Origin: SAR202 cluster bacterium AC-647-P02_OGT_505m
Lineage (GTDB): Bacteria; Chloroflexota; Dehalococcoidia; Lucifugimonadales; UBA826
Reading direction: 5' to 3'
Assembly: GCA_009391195.1 (NCBI GenBank)
Contig: VEXB01000007.1
Location: 1-60,021 of the forward strand
Length of the DNA stretch: 60,021 bases
Positions 33,980 through 47,231 of the stretch are shown piece by piece (positions within the stretch are counted from its first letter, which is position 1; each line of letters opens with the position of its first letter). The notes below the pieces were generated by a model, which ran no database searches, was not told the origin of the DNA, and saw only the letters and a list, made by a program, of their open reading frames with translations. The position numbers were made by a program, and so were the translations under genes.

Positions 33980-35557
33980 TTATCCCCCTTCTGCTATGAA
34001 GTCTGCAGTTCTTTCACCTATTAACATGGCTGCTATATTTGTATTTGCCCTTGGGCATTCCGGTACTATGGAGACGTCTGATACCCGGAGGTTTTTGATG
34101 CCGTGCACTCTTCCGAACTGATCAACAACGGAGGATTCATCTGTCCCTGGTCCCATCTTGCATGTGCCTGATATGTGATGCATTGTGAGAACATTCTGCA
34201 ACATCCAACTATCAAGCTTGGAGTCATCATTTAGCGTATCGTTATCTGGCTCAACACGCTTTTCAACTAGATCTTTGAAAGCCTGGGATGATCCGATACG
34301 GTCAGAAAGTCTAACTCCATCTCTAAGCCTTTTCATGTCGAATTCAGAACTCAGCATGTTGTAGTCTAAATAGGGCTGAATATTTATGTCTGGAGACTGT
34401 AGTTTTAATTCTCCTGTACTTTCTGCGAGATATATTCCTACAGACATTACGAGAGGACCATACTCCACAGATTGTCTTGATTCATCTAGACCATTCTCCC
34501 GTCCTATCTCCCTGCCTATGTCATGGTTATATCGCATCACCATAATCATGTCATTGATATATGGGGAATTGTCGGCAGTGTACCTAAGTGCCACCTTTTG
34601 TGGTCCTATAGATTCTTCGGGTAGTTCAAAGTTGGGATTTGGTTTCCACCTGGTATGGACTGTTGGATGGTCACGCAGATTTTTTCCCACTCCTGGAACA
34701 TTCTTAATGACGCTAATATTCTGCTGTTCAAGTTGGTCAGCCGGTCCTATACCTGAAAGCATTAGTAACTGCGGGGAGGCGATTGCTCCGGCACTTAGAA
34801 TTACTTGATTGGCTTCTAATGTGTAGGTGTCATTTCCACTGAATACCTCTACTCCTACAGCTTTGTCACCATCAAAAATCACTCGATTTGTTATGCAGTT
34901 CGGTCGTATTGTTAGATTGAGTCGATGCCTTGACTCACTTAAGTATCCCAGCGCAGTGCTGAATCTTATGCCGTTGGGATTGTTTAAGGGATAAGGCCCG
35001 ACTCCCGTCGAGTCAGGTAGATTATGGTCATAATTATCAGGAAATCCCATTTCTCTGCATGCTTTATAGAAAGCCAATTGATCATCGGTGAGAGTATCAA
35101 GTTTATGTCTGTGAACTAAAATGGGACCTTCCTTTCCATGGAAATCTCCACTGTAGTCAAGATCAGTCTCGATTTTAATCAAATAAGGTAAGGATTTTTC
35201 GTATGTCCACTCGGAATTGCCGAAGTTGACCCAGCGATCAAAGTCGTCGGGCACTGGCCTGAGAAATACCTGCCCGTTTATAGCGCTCGTTCCTCCAGTG
35301 ACTTTTCCTCTTGGGACCTCCATTTTTTCGGCCATGGATGAGGCTCTCCCGTGGAGTTGCCAGTCGTGTTCTCCGCCTACAGCCAGATCCGCTCCCGTGG
35401 CCCATCCTGTTTTTAAATCGTTGGGGAGAGTTTCGAAGTCCGGATAGTCAGGACCTGCTTCCAGCAAAAGTACCGATTTATTGGGATCCTCGGACAATCT
35501 TGAGGCGACCACAGAACCCGCAGAACCAGCACCAACAACGATGAAGTCATATCGCAT
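33980..35557 (-). CDS. GMC-family FAD-dependent oxidoreductase (choline dehydrogenase-like)
   Basis: This 525-residue flavoprotein oxidises alcohols. The dinucleotide motif GAGSAGSVVASRLSED is at residues 9-24, and PRGKVTGGTSAINGQVFLR and LSAGAIASPQLLMLSGIGP are the two GMC signatures. The catalytic region is MHHISGTCKMG with the His, and PRANTNIAAMLIGER ends the protein. ATG 35557 has AGGG 8 bases upstream; a TTG at 35575 would add six residues. It is convergent with the LLM gene and follows the small membrane protein gene. Confidence 0.93.
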   Translation of the reverse strand: MRYDFIVVGAGSAGSVVASRLSEDPNKSVLLLEAGPDYPDFETLPNDLKTGWATGADLAVGGEHDWQLHGRASSMAEKMEVPRGKVTGGTSAINGQVFLRPVPDDFDRWVNFGNSEWTYEKSLPYLIKIETDLDYSGDFHGKEGPILVHRHKLDTLTDDQLAFYKACREMGFPDNYDHNLPDSTGVGPYPLNNPNGIRFSTALGYLSESRHRLNLTIRPNCITNRVIFDGDKAVGVEVFSGNDTYTLEANQVILSAGAIASPQLLMLSGIGPADQLEQQNISVIKNVPGVGKNLRDHPTVHTRWKPNPNFELPEESIGPQKVALRYTADNSPYINDMIMVMRYNHDIGREIGRENGLDESRQSVEYGPLVMSVGIYLAESTGELKLQSPDINIQPYLDYNMLSSEFDMKRLRDGVRLSDRIGSSQAFKDLVEKRVEPDNDTLNDDSKLDSWMLQNVLTMHHISGTCKMGPGTDESSVVDQFGRVHGIKNLRVSDVSIVPECPRANTNIAAMLIGERTADFIAEGG

Positions 35558-35581
35558 AATATTGTTCCCTATCAATTTACG

Positions 35582-35995
35582 TTATTTATTGAAAATCGCA
35601 GCACCTATAGTTAGTGCTAATGCCGGAATGTAGAAAATACCTAAGGTTGTGAAGCTTAGTGCGACAAAGAAGGCCATGACGATAGCGGCACCCCAGGAAT
35701 AAGACCTCCATCGCCACAGTACCTTTTTTGCTTCCTTTCTTTCTGGAGCACCCATAATTGTTGACACAACAGATAAGCCTGTTACAACCCAAGGGAAAAT
35801 GAGTGTCAGTATGGCTCCTGTGCCATTCATCTCAATCAGGGTTAATTTTGTTTCAGATAGTTGGTTTAAGCCTCCCGACTGAGCGATTATTTCAGTTCCA
35901 GCAAATAGAGGTATAAACATTAGTATCACAGCCGAAATTACCGATGATATATGGCTGAGTCCGGCCAGAACCGTTGCCGGTTTAATTCCGTCCAT
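35582..35995 (-). CDS. Four-helix membrane protein of unknown function
   Basis: A 137-residue hydrophobic protein with four predicted membrane segments (about 15-35, 60-82, 100-118 and 118-135) and a basic cytoplasmic loop (ERKEAKKVLWRWRSYS). I recognise no family. Its ATG overlaps the last base of the Sir2 gene stop, so it is probably co-translated with the deacylase. No functional statement is justified. Confidence 0.72.
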   Translation of the reverse strand: MDGIKPATVLAGLSHISSVISAVILMFIPLFAGTEIIAQSGGLNQLSETKLTLIEMNGTGAILTLIFPWVVTGLSVVSTIMGAPERKEAKKVLWRWRSYSWGAAIVMAFFVALSFTTLGIFYIPALALTIGAAIFNK

Positions 35996-36834
35996 TATCT
36001 TGATTCGGCCTTTATGAGGTTCACTGTTTCTACCAGGGCGGGAAGGGTTATTGCTGTGGGTCCTCGAAGTGTTATGTCGGCGATGCCCGTCAGAGGTGTT
36101 TCATTTGGATTAGCTTCTATTAAGATGCCACCAGCTGCCTGTATATCTTGTGGAAAACTTGCTGCTGGATATACGGTGGCGGATGTCCCTATAACGATTA
36201 TGCAAGTGGCTTTTGAGCTTTGTAGGAAACATGAATCTAAGGTGCCGCGAGGTATCGGTTCTCCAAACATCACCGTATCTGATTTTACTGGGGACCCACA
36301 ATCGGGGCACATTGGCGGGAAATTGTTCGATGGACCTGTGATACTTGGTACGATTTCTCCAGTTGGGAATCCACTCCTATGCCATCGTGTTTCACATCCG
36401 ATGCATCTAAGCATTGTCCGATTCCCATGAATTTCAGTCACTGATTTAGAGCCAGCCTTGAAATGAAGATCGTCAACATTTTGGGTAATTTGATGTTGTA
36501 ACTCACCCATTTTCTCTAGGTCAACCAGAGCATAATGGCCTTTGTTTGGTGTTGCTTTATCGATAGCTTCTCTAAATTTTGTTCTTTCCGGGTCGGCCTG
36601 TTGATCTAGATTTTGTAACCACCAGGATTCAGGATTTTTCAGAAAATCTTCATACCCGTTTCCAGAAGGTTCTCCTAGTTTTGTCCATAATCCTCCGGGG
36701 CCACGGAAAGTTGGGATTCCACTCTCGACAGAGATTCCTGCCCCTACAAGAGCTATCGTGTAGGGCGAGTTAAACAAGGATTGTGCTGCAGCTTGGACTG
36801 CGGATTCATCAATATTAAAGTTATCGTTGATCAT
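35995..36834 (-). CDS. Sir2-family NAD+-dependent protein deacylase
   Basis: A 279-residue sirtuin. GAGISVESGIPTFRGPGGLW is the NAD-binding signature, TQNVDDLHFKAGS and HGN include the catalytic His, and the four-Cys zinc site reads CIGC and CPDC. It removes acyl groups from lysine side chains. The chosen ATG at 36834 fits the usual sirtuin N-terminus. A longer frame from 36930 adds 32 Lys-rich residues and overlaps recF by 23 bases. It sits directly downstream of recF. Confidence 0.91.
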   Translation of the reverse strand: MINDNFNIDESAVQAAAQSLFNSPYTIALVGAGISVESGIPTFRGPGGLWTKLGEPSGNGYEDFLKNPESWWLQNLDQQADPERTKFREAIDKATPNKGHYALVDLEKMGELQHQITQNVDDLHFKAGSKSVTEIHGNRTMLRCIGCETRWHRSGFPTGEIVPSITGPSNNFPPMCPDCGSPVKSDTVMFGEPIPRGTLDSCFLQSSKATCIIVIGTSATVYPAASFPQDIQAAGGILIEANPNETPLTGIADITLRGPTAITLPALVETVNLIKAESR

Positions 36835-36907
36835 CAGAATGGACTTAAAATGTATGTTTTTTTTACTTTGTTTGATTCTACTATCAGTCGAAAACTTTTT
36901 CGGGTGT

Positions 36908-38062
36908 TTAGGCCGGAGTAATTTTTCCATTATCGACGAGAAGGTTGTTGGCTGCTGAGACGAACAGATTTGGAACTGAGTCGAGTTCGGCAGCCGTTAC
37001 AATGCATTGCTGGTACTGGGTGACATGCTCCATAATCTGGCGTCGCCTCGTGGTATCGAGTTCTGACAACAGGTCATCCAATAATAGTAGTGGTTCACTG
37101 CCACGACGCTCTTTGAGATAGGTTGATTCTGCCAGTTTTAAGGCTAATACTGCTGTCCTCGCCTGTCCTCTTGACGCATATCGGCTTGCGTCGTTCTGAT
37201 TTATCAATACAGACATATCATCACGGTGGGGACCAACTGATGTTGAACCCTGCGCTATATCCTTAGCTCTGGATTTCTCTAGTGCTAATACTATCGAACT
37301 GGTTGTTGGGTTCTCTTCGCTCATAGGTATTGTGGGACGATACAATAGCTGCAGCGATTCTTTGTCGGTGTCAAATTGCATGTGAAAAGGCTTCAATAAC
37401 TCGGATAATCTATTAACTACTTCCATCCTGGTTTTTATGATTTCACAGCCATGTAGTGCCAATTGGTCATCCCAAAACTGTAGTTCGTCTTGTGAAGATA
37501 CTCCTTCCCTAATAGATCTCAGTAGATGATTTCGATGTCTGTTTGATTCTTGATAACTTTTTAATGCATCAAGGTAGTGTTTATCTATCTGGGATATAAG
37601 AATGTCGAGATAGCGACGTCTTACGGACGGGTTACCAAATACAATATCTAGATCATCCACTGTAAAAAGTACAGCGTTTAGCGTTCCTATCAGGTCTGAT
37701 GACCTTTTTGGGCTACCGTTGATCCGTATGTATTTTTGTGTTGCAAAGCCGTCTTTATTTTCTGAGAACAAGCACCTGTAATGGATTTCTATTTTGTTTG
37801 ATAACTCGCCATTATGGGTGTTTGCACTCACTTTGGCGTAGGTCAGGTCTTGTTCAGAGGTAGGGGCAGAATTATGGTTGATTAATTCCCGTTCTATCGA
37901 GGCTCTTGCAGATCTGGCCATAGCGAGCATATATAAGGCCTCTAAGAGATTGCTTTTTCCATGTCCGTTTTTCCCAGTTAGCAGGGTTAAGCCTTCTGGT
38001 AGATCCAACTCCAGTTGAGTGTAGTTCCGAAAATTTGATATAGAGATGTTGGAGATGTGTAT
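36908..38062 (-). CDS. recF: DNA replication and repair protein RecF, with a non-canonical start
   Basis: This SMC-like ATPase loads RecA at gaps. It has Walker A GKNGHGKS, and near the end GQARTAVLALKLAE and the Walker B region LLLLDDLLSELD. The first standard start, TTG 38008, removes the conserved first strand. In the same frame upstream, HISNISISNFRNYTQLELD matches the RecF N-terminus, but the frame has no ATG, GTG or TTG before the TAA at 38068-38066. An ATA at 38062, 8 bases after GGAG, would give 384 residues and fits best; ATC or a CTG further in are alternatives. Gene identity is certain, the start is not. Confidence 0.9.
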   Translation of the reverse strand: MHISNISISNFRNYTQLELDLPEGLTLLTGKNGHGKSNLLEALYMLAMARSARASIERELINHNSAPTSEQDLTYAKVSANTHNGELSNKIEIHYRCLFSENKDGFATQKYIRINGSPKRSSDLIGTLNAVLFTVDDLDIVFGNPSVRRRYLDILISQIDKHYLDALKSYQESNRHRNHLLRSIREGVSSQDELQFWDDQLALHGCEIIKTRMEVVNRLSELLKPFHMQFDTDKESLQLLYRPTIPMSEENPTTSSIVLALEKSRAKDIAQGSTSVGPHRDDMSVLINQNDASRYASRGQARTAVLALKLAESTYLKERRGSEPLLLLDDLLSELDTTRRRQIMEHVTQYQQCIVTAAELDSVPNLFVSAANNLLVDNGKITPA

Positions 38063-38256
38063 TGTTTATTCTCCAAGTTGATATTTGGTCCGATTAAACG
38101 ATGGAATATCATAAGCGAACCATTTCGATTCTAGCACGAGGAAAAAAGCTACCCTAATAAATATAAAACAGATGATTTGGCGCTGTTGAGTTTTACTGTG
38201 AGATACTTTTGAGAGTATTAGCTGCGAGCCCGATTTATAGTGGAGGGAGTTGATAA

Positions 38257-39192
38257 TTGGAGAACTCAAAAGTACTTGCTCTTGCAGGAGGCGTTGGAGG
38301 AGCGAAGTTAGCATTAGGTTTAAGAGACATCCTCGATGAGGAAAGTCTCGCGATCGTTGTTAATACCGGAGACGATGAAGAATTCTTCGGTTTGCATGTC
38401 TCCCCTGATTTGGACACAGTTATGTATACACTTGGAGGCATCGCGAACCCTGACACAGGCTGGGGAATAAGCGGAGAAACTTTCAGATCTTTAAATAGAC
38501 TACGGCAATACGGGGCTGATACTTGGTTCAATTTAGGCGATTTAGATATGGCGACTCATATCAGAAGGACACAATTATTAGGTCAGGGCAACACACTCTC
38601 TGAGGTTACCAATAGTCTGTGTTCTTCACTTGGTATAGCTCATTCTATATTTCCAATGACTGATGACACACTCAGGACGGTTGTCATTACTGAAATAAGT
38701 GAAATGTCATTTCAGGAGTATTTCGTAAAAAACAGATGTGATCCTCGAGTAATATCACTCCGGTTTGATTCACCCTCAGAATGTAGCCCTTCTCCTGGTT
38801 TTGTCACAGCTCTAAATGAGAGTGACTTGTTAGTGTTTTGTCCTTCAAATCCTTTTTTAAGTGTTGATCCTATTCTTGCTGTGCCTGGCGTGAGGAAGAA
38901 AATTGAAAATTTTCGTGGTGCACGAGTAGCCGTAAGTCCCATTGTGGGGGGAGAGGCTATAAAGGGACCAGCAGGGAAAATATTGAGAGAGCTTGGACAC
39001 GAGGTTTCCTGTGTTGGTGTAGCAAAACGCTATGTTGATTTGTGTGATGTTTTCATCATAGATAACGTTGACGCTGACTTAGCGTCAACGATTGAAAAAC
39101 TTGGTATGAGAGTTGTCGTTACTAACACCATAATGAACAATGATCAAGAAAAGAGGACTCTCGCCCGAGAAATATTGAGTTTGGATTATTAA
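38257..39192 (+). CDS. cofD: 2-phospho-L-lactate (phosphoenolpyruvate) transferase CofD
   Basis: CofD joins the guanylylated phosphoacid made by CofC to the deazaflavin Fo, giving F420-0 or dehydro-F420-0. The 311 residues show LALAGGVGGAKLALGLRD at the N-terminus, NTGDDEEFFGLHVSPDLDTV for Fo and substrate binding, and NPFLSVDPILAVPG. The TTG start is preceded by GGAGGG. cofC follows with a 3-base gap, so the F420 genes form an operon. Confidence 0.94.
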   Translation: MENSKVLALAGGVGGAKLALGLRDILDEESLAIVVNTGDDEEFFGLHVSPDLDTVMYTLGGIANPDTGWGISGETFRSLNRLRQYGADTWFNLGDLDMATHIRRTQLLGQGNTLSEVTNSLCSSLGIAHSIFPMTDDTLRTVVITEISEMSFQEYFVKNRCDPRVISLRFDSPSECSPSPGFVTALNESDLLVFCPSNPFLSVDPILAVPGVRKKIENFRGARVAVSPIVGGEAIKGPAGKILRELGHEVSCVGVAKRYVDLCDVFIIDNVDADLASTIEKLGMRVVVTNTIMNNDQEKRTLAREILSLDY

Positions 39193-39195
39193 TCG

Positions 39196-39846
39196 ATGCT
39201 TCCAGTTACCATTTTGATTCCCGTAAAGGATCCCTACCAATCTAAGACTCGATTGTCAGGACTCCTTAGTTCTTCAGAACGGTCAACTCTTGCAGCGAAC
39301 ATGTTAATGCGTGTGATCCAAGCGGCGGTTCGTTCAGAAGTTGACGATATTGTGGTTGCCGGTAGTCAGCTTAATTCTTTAAAGCAGTTGATAGAGGTAC
39401 AGGAATTTGGATCTGTGAGATGGGTGGATGTATTGGGTCAGGATCTAAATGGTGATGTAGAGATAGCCTCAGCTGGCATAAAAAATTCTGGAAGGGCGTA
39501 TATCTATATCCCCAGTGATGTTCCATTCGTCACCAGCAATGATATTGAAGATGTAATTAGATCTTCAGAAGATGGTGGAATCTTTGTGTTTGTTCCATCC
39601 GAGTCTGATGGTGGAACCAATGCTATGTTGATTCCTCAGTCATCTACTTTCAGTCCACTTCTGGGTGTAGACAGTTTTAGAAGACACTGTGAGTACGCTG
39701 AACGTAATGGGTTGGATTATAGAATTGTAAGACCATCGGGATTAACTTTAGATCTGGATACTGAAGAGGATCTTGCGCATTGTGAGGAAATTGAACCTGG
39801 ATTTACAGACAGGTTAGCAGCGTTTCCTGTGGATAGATTGGAGTAG
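39196..39846 (+). CDS. cofC: 2-phospho-L-lactate/PEP guanylyltransferase CofC
   Basis: CofC activates a phosphoacid with GTP for F420 synthesis. The 216-residue nucleotidyltransferase opens with ILIPVKDPYQSKTRLSGLLS, has the IPSDVPFV metal-binding motif and SDGGTNAMLIP, and ends with LTLDLDTEEDL. All are family landmarks. It is coupled to cofD upstream and followed by an LLM oxidoreductase that probably uses the product. Confidence 0.92.
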   Translation: MLPVTILIPVKDPYQSKTRLSGLLSSSERSTLAANMLMRVIQAAVRSEVDDIVVAGSQLNSLKQLIEVQEFGSVRWVDVLGQDLNGDVEIASAGIKNSGRAYIYIPSDVPFVTSNDIEDVIRSSEDGGIFVFVPSESDGGTNAMLIPQSSTFSPLLGVDSFRRHCEYAERNGLDYRIVRPSGLTLDLDTEEDLAHCEEIEPGFTDRLAAFPVDRLE

Positions 39847-39852
39847 ATGTAA

Positions 39853-40809
39853 ATGACAGATAAACTTAATATTGGGATCTTATTGCCCACCAGAGGATTG
39901 CTGATGCAGGGAGATCAGCCCGACGATATTGAGCAATTAATCTCTATGGCGGTAACTTCTGAGGAAGCTGGTGTGGATTCAGTATGGGTGGGTGATAGTC
40001 TCACAGCAAAGCCAAGACTTGAGCCTCTAACCACCCTTTCGGCAATTGCATCTCGAACTTCTTTAGTGCGACTAGGAACTGCTGTCATGCTAGGCCCATT
40101 AAGGCATCCCGTTTCACTTGCTCACGCTGCCACTACTGCCGACTTAATTTCCAGGGGACGTATCATTCTTGGTATGGGAGTTGGTGGGGCTTTTAATGAG
40201 GCCCAAAGGTCTGAATGGATGAATGCGGGAATAGACCCGAAGTATAGAGGTGGTCGGTTTGAAGAGCTGTTGAAAATATTTAAACCTCTGACGCGAGGTG
40301 AAAACGTTACGTTTCATGGACGTCATTTTGATGTGGATAACGTGTCTATAAAGCCAGTTTCCCCGCAACCGAATGGGGTACCAGTGTTGGTAGCGGCGCA
40401 TGGGCGGTCCAAGTTGGAACGGCAATTCCAAAGGGTTACGTTGGGTGATGGGTCCATATCAATATCAGATTATCCTGAAGAATACTCGCTAGCTTTGACT
40501 AGAATAAGAGATCATGCAGATAAGCAGGGAATTGATAACGCGGGTCTCGAGAAAGCTTTTTATATGACTATTAATTTGCATAAGGATAGAGTGCATGCAG
40601 CTGAGGAGGCGGATAAATTTCTTAAACTTTACTATGGGATTAACATTTGGCAGGACCGATGGGGACCATGGGGACCTGCTGAGGAGGCCATAAGCAGAAT
40701 CGGCAGTTATGAGGATTCTGGAGCCGGAACCATCATAATCAGATTCGCCTCTTTCGAACAGGAAAGACAGTTAGACATTTTCCTGAGTGAAGTTCTACCC
40801 TATTTATAA
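39853..40809 (+). CDS. LLM-class oxidoreductase, probably F420-dependent
   Basis: This 318-residue luciferase-like TIM-barrel protein has GILLPTRGLLM at the N-terminus, DSVWVGDSLTAKPRLEPLT and LGMGVGGAFNE. The layout resembles F420-dependent enzymes such as methylene-H4MPT reductase, FGD and Phd-like proteins. It is the third gene of the cofD-cofC operon, with a GGAG site upstream, which favours F420 over FMN as cofactor. The substrate is unknown. Confidence 0.87.
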   Translation: MTDKLNIGILLPTRGLLMQGDQPDDIEQLISMAVTSEEAGVDSVWVGDSLTAKPRLEPLTTLSAIASRTSLVRLGTAVMLGPLRHPVSLAHAATTADLISRGRIILGMGVGGAFNEAQRSEWMNAGIDPKYRGGRFEELLKIFKPLTRGENVTFHGRHFDVDNVSIKPVSPQPNGVPVLVAAHGRSKLERQFQRVTLGDGSISISDYPEEYSLALTRIRDHADKQGIDNAGLEKAFYMTINLHKDRVHAAEEADKFLKLYYGINIWQDRWGPWGPAEEAISRIGSYEDSGAGTIIIRFASFEQERQLDIFLSEVLPYL

Positions 40810-40821
40810 GTAGCTAGATTT

Positions 40822-42876
<2,055 letters not shown>

Positions 42877-43090
42877 CTATTCCGATTGCATCATGTTATA
42901 CACCTAAACGTTGGTGCTCAATAGCTTATTGTGTACTTCATATGGGTTGGATTCAGTGTAGTTGCTAGACTGTTGGCAAACTGAAATATATACTCGAATA
43001 TATGCTAGGCGTGTTTTGTAACATGCTAGGAAGTGTTTGCTTTGCCTAAAGGTGATTCAAAACAATATTTTTGAAAGTGACGTCAGATAA

Positions 43091-44020
43091 GTGCCATACG
43101 CTGCAAAGATCCAGGATTTCATAAATAGATACCCAGCTTTAAAAGCTATTGGGAACACCCCTTTGGTAGAGCTGGACATTCCCCAGGATATAGCTGATAT
43201 AGGAGAAGCTTCAATATATGCAAAGTTTGAACATCTAAATCCTGGTGGCTCAATCAAAGATAGACCGGTTCTCCGTATGCTTGCTAAGGCAATAATTGAT
43301 GGAGCGTTGACTCCTGATAAAACTATACTGGATGCGACTTCTGGTAACGCAGGGATTGCTTATGCGATGATCGGGGCTATTCTTGGATATTCCGTTGAAC
43401 TTGTTATGCCAGAGAATGCCAGCGAGGAACGGAAAAAGCGTTTGGTCGCTCACGGTGCCAATTTGGTTTTCACAGATGCTCAGAAAGGCTACGATGAGGC
43501 TTTATACGAGGTGAAACGGAGGTTCCAGAGGAACCCTGACAAATACTTTTATTGTGATCAGTACAGCAATGTAAATAATCCGTTGGCGCATTATGAGACT
43601 ACTGCAGTAGAACTGTTAGACCAGGCACCCTTTATCACACATTTCGTTGCGGGAGTAGGTACTGGGGGAACAATTAGTGGGATAGGCCGACGCCTGAAGG
43701 AAACTAATCCTGATATAGAGGTTATCTGCATCGATTTTGAGGAATGGCCAGGGGTTGAGGGTCTCAAACCCTTGGGAGAGGGGCATATCATTCCTGAAAC
43801 ATTTGATAGTTCAGTAGTTGACCAGATGCTACACATAGATACCCTTAAGGCCTATGAGGTTTCTAGCTCAATGGCAGGAAAAGGTATATTTGCCGGACAA
43901 TCCTCTGGAGCTTATCTCTTGGGAGCGATTGAGGTTGCGAGGTTATCAAAATCTGGAAATATAGTCACAATATTCAATGATATTGGTGAACGTTATTTTT
44001 CAACTTCTATGTGGGACTAA
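43091..44020 (+). CDS. PLP-dependent cysteine synthase (CysK/CysM family)
   Basis: This enzyme makes cysteine from an activated serine and a sulfide donor. The 309 residues carry the PLP Lys in GGSIKDRPVLRM, the substrate loop TSGNAGIAYAM and the phosphate-binding GVGTGGTISGIGRRLKE. The Asn of TSGN is as in the family. Some features, such as the PENASEERKKRL segment, recall CysM, which uses O-phosphoserine and thiocarboxylated CysO in actinobacteria; the JAMM protein at 25315 would fit such a route. The start is GTG with a weak ribosome site. The 226 bases upstream contain no gene. Confidence 0.89.
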   Translation: MPYAAKIQDFINRYPALKAIGNTPLVELDIPQDIADIGEASIYAKFEHLNPGGSIKDRPVLRMLAKAIIDGALTPDKTILDATSGNAGIAYAMIGAILGYSVELVMPENASEERKKRLVAHGANLVFTDAQKGYDEALYEVKRRFQRNPDKYFYCDQYSNVNNPLAHYETTAVELLDQAPFITHFVAGVGTGGTISGIGRRLKETNPDIEVICIDFEEWPGVEGLKPLGEGHIIPETFDSSVVDQMLHIDTLKAYEVSSSMAGKGIFAGQSSGAYLLGAIEVARLSKSGNIVTIFNDIGERYFSTSMWD

Positions 44021-44068
44021 TGCATATTTCTTAATCAAACAGAGTACTGAGATAAGGGGTGAAATGTC

Positions 44069-44743
44069 GTGCAACTTTTAACAGAAGATCAAATAAGATC
44101 GCTTAGAGATATCGATACACCCACGATAGCCAATGCCGTGGAAACTCATCCTACAAGATTGAACACCGAAGGCTTTATGGGTTGGAATATCCGTTGTCAG
44201 TTCCCAGATCTCGGGGTAATGGTTGGACAGGCTGTGACAGCCACCTTCAACACAACTACCACCGGTAAACCGCGCAGTAGGAGTTTGTGGTATGAGTGCT
44301 TACAGGCCATAGATGATATGCCTGTTCCAGTGGTTATTGTTGCCAAGGATGTTGGGCCAAGGCCTTTCCATGGATGTCATTTTGGAGATGGCATGGCCAA
44401 CGTAGCAAAAAGAGTTGGGGCTGTAGGTCTAGTTACAGATGGTGGTGTGAGAGACGTAGAAACGGTTCATGACATGGGGTTTCAGATGTTTTCAGTTGGC
44501 TTGGTGCCAGCACACGGCAATTTTGGACTCGACGAAACTATGGTTCCTGTAGAAGTCGGTGGTGTCTTAGTCAATCATGGGGATGTGGTGCACGCCGACA
44601 TGAACGGGGTGGTGGTTTTCCCTGTAGATCTTACAGATTATGTGATAGATGAGGCAGCAAAAGTTACCAAGCGAGAATCTGATCAATTCAACTGGGTTAA
44701 CAGTGATGATTTTTCGTTAGAGGAAATGATTAAGAAAGGTTAA
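44069..44743 (+). CDS. RraA-family protein, 4-hydroxy-4-methyl-2-oxoglutarate aldolase-like
   Basis: A 224-residue protein with the RraA/HMG aldolase fold. The family block GDGMANVAKRVGAVGLVTDGGVRDVE supplies the metal and substrate ligands (quoted in part: AVGLVTDGGVRD, with Asp and Arg). The C-terminal GDVVHADMNGVVVFP is also typical. Two activities are known: class II pyruvate aldolase/oxaloacetate decarboxylase and, in enterobacteria, RNase E inhibition. No rne context is seen, so an aldolase role is more likely. The start is GTG after GGGGTG. Confidence 0.87.
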   Translation: MQLLTEDQIRSLRDIDTPTIANAVETHPTRLNTEGFMGWNIRCQFPDLGVMVGQAVTATFNTTTTGKPRSRSLWYECLQAIDDMPVPVVIVAKDVGPRPFHGCHFGDGMANVAKRVGAVGLVTDGGVRDVETVHDMGFQMFSVGLVPAHGNFGLDETMVPVEVGGVLVNHGDVVHADMNGVVVFPVDLTDYVIDEAAKVTKRESDQFNWVNSDDFSLEEMIKKG

Positions 44744-44773
44744 GTCCCTTACAACTGATCTCAGTTAACTACC

Positions 44774-46747
<1,974 letters not shown>

Positions 46748-47118
46748 TCAATGACACTCCCGATTTTCTTAAAAAAGACAATCTATTTATGATCTCAACA
46801 GGGCATAATTTTCCATTTGCTGTAAAACTCGGCCCCATGGTTACTGCTATTTTGTTTACCTATACCCTTGTTATTTCGGTTGGTAAAGTGACTCTGATAA
46901 CTTGATTTCATTTATATGAGTCATTGAGGGCAAGAAGCCCCTCTTTATCGTGATTCGAAGGGGTACAAAACACAAGCATTTTCAGTGCCAAAATTATAGC
47001 AAATTTACTGTATTCTCACAAGAACAAATCACGCCTGTAAAAAGCTTAAGTTTTGGCAACATTTCAGCCGGAGATTTTGCTATTATTTTTTTTCAGAATT
47101 AACGTCAGATGTCAGACA
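46748..47118. other. Divergent promoter region between gyrB and the pantothenate operon
   Basis: There is no gene here. An imperfect hairpin, GAGGGC with GCCCCTC at about 46926-46943, lies within the presumed gyrB leader on the minus strand. The remainder is AT-rich and must contain both divergent promoters; I could not pick one with confidence. Confidence 0.35.
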
Positions 47119-47231
47119 CTGATAGAATGTTCGCCCGCAGCCAATCCAAGTATGTGGATGGTGAGCTTAGTTGAGGATTTATTTTTGGAGCCGACCTGTT
47201 CGGTTATCAGAGATTATTTGGATCAGAAGAG
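47119..47231 (+). ncRNA. Structured leader RNA, candidate pan motif
   Basis: A closing stem pairs CTGATA (47119-47124) with TATCAG (47215-47220). Inside it is a hairpin with ATCCA (47144-47148) and TGGAT (47155-47159) around a 6-base loop. The stem continues through C-G, C-G and G-U pairs, with bulged A at 47143 and a second bulged A at 47139. A hairpin with two bulged adenosines upstream of panB genes is how the pan motif is described, and that motif is known in Chloroflexi. The leader precedes an operon with panB and panC. This is a structural resemblance only; no covariance search was run. Confidence 0.45.

Noticed and set aside
44749-44768. Terminator between the RraA-like gene and gyrB
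   Set aside because: Only a 6-bp palindrome (AACTGA with TCAGTT) without a T-run is present, too weak to call.
47131-47230. T-box leader
   Set aside because: No TGG-ACC antiterminator bulge or specifier stem was found, and no aminoacylation or amino-acid gene follows.
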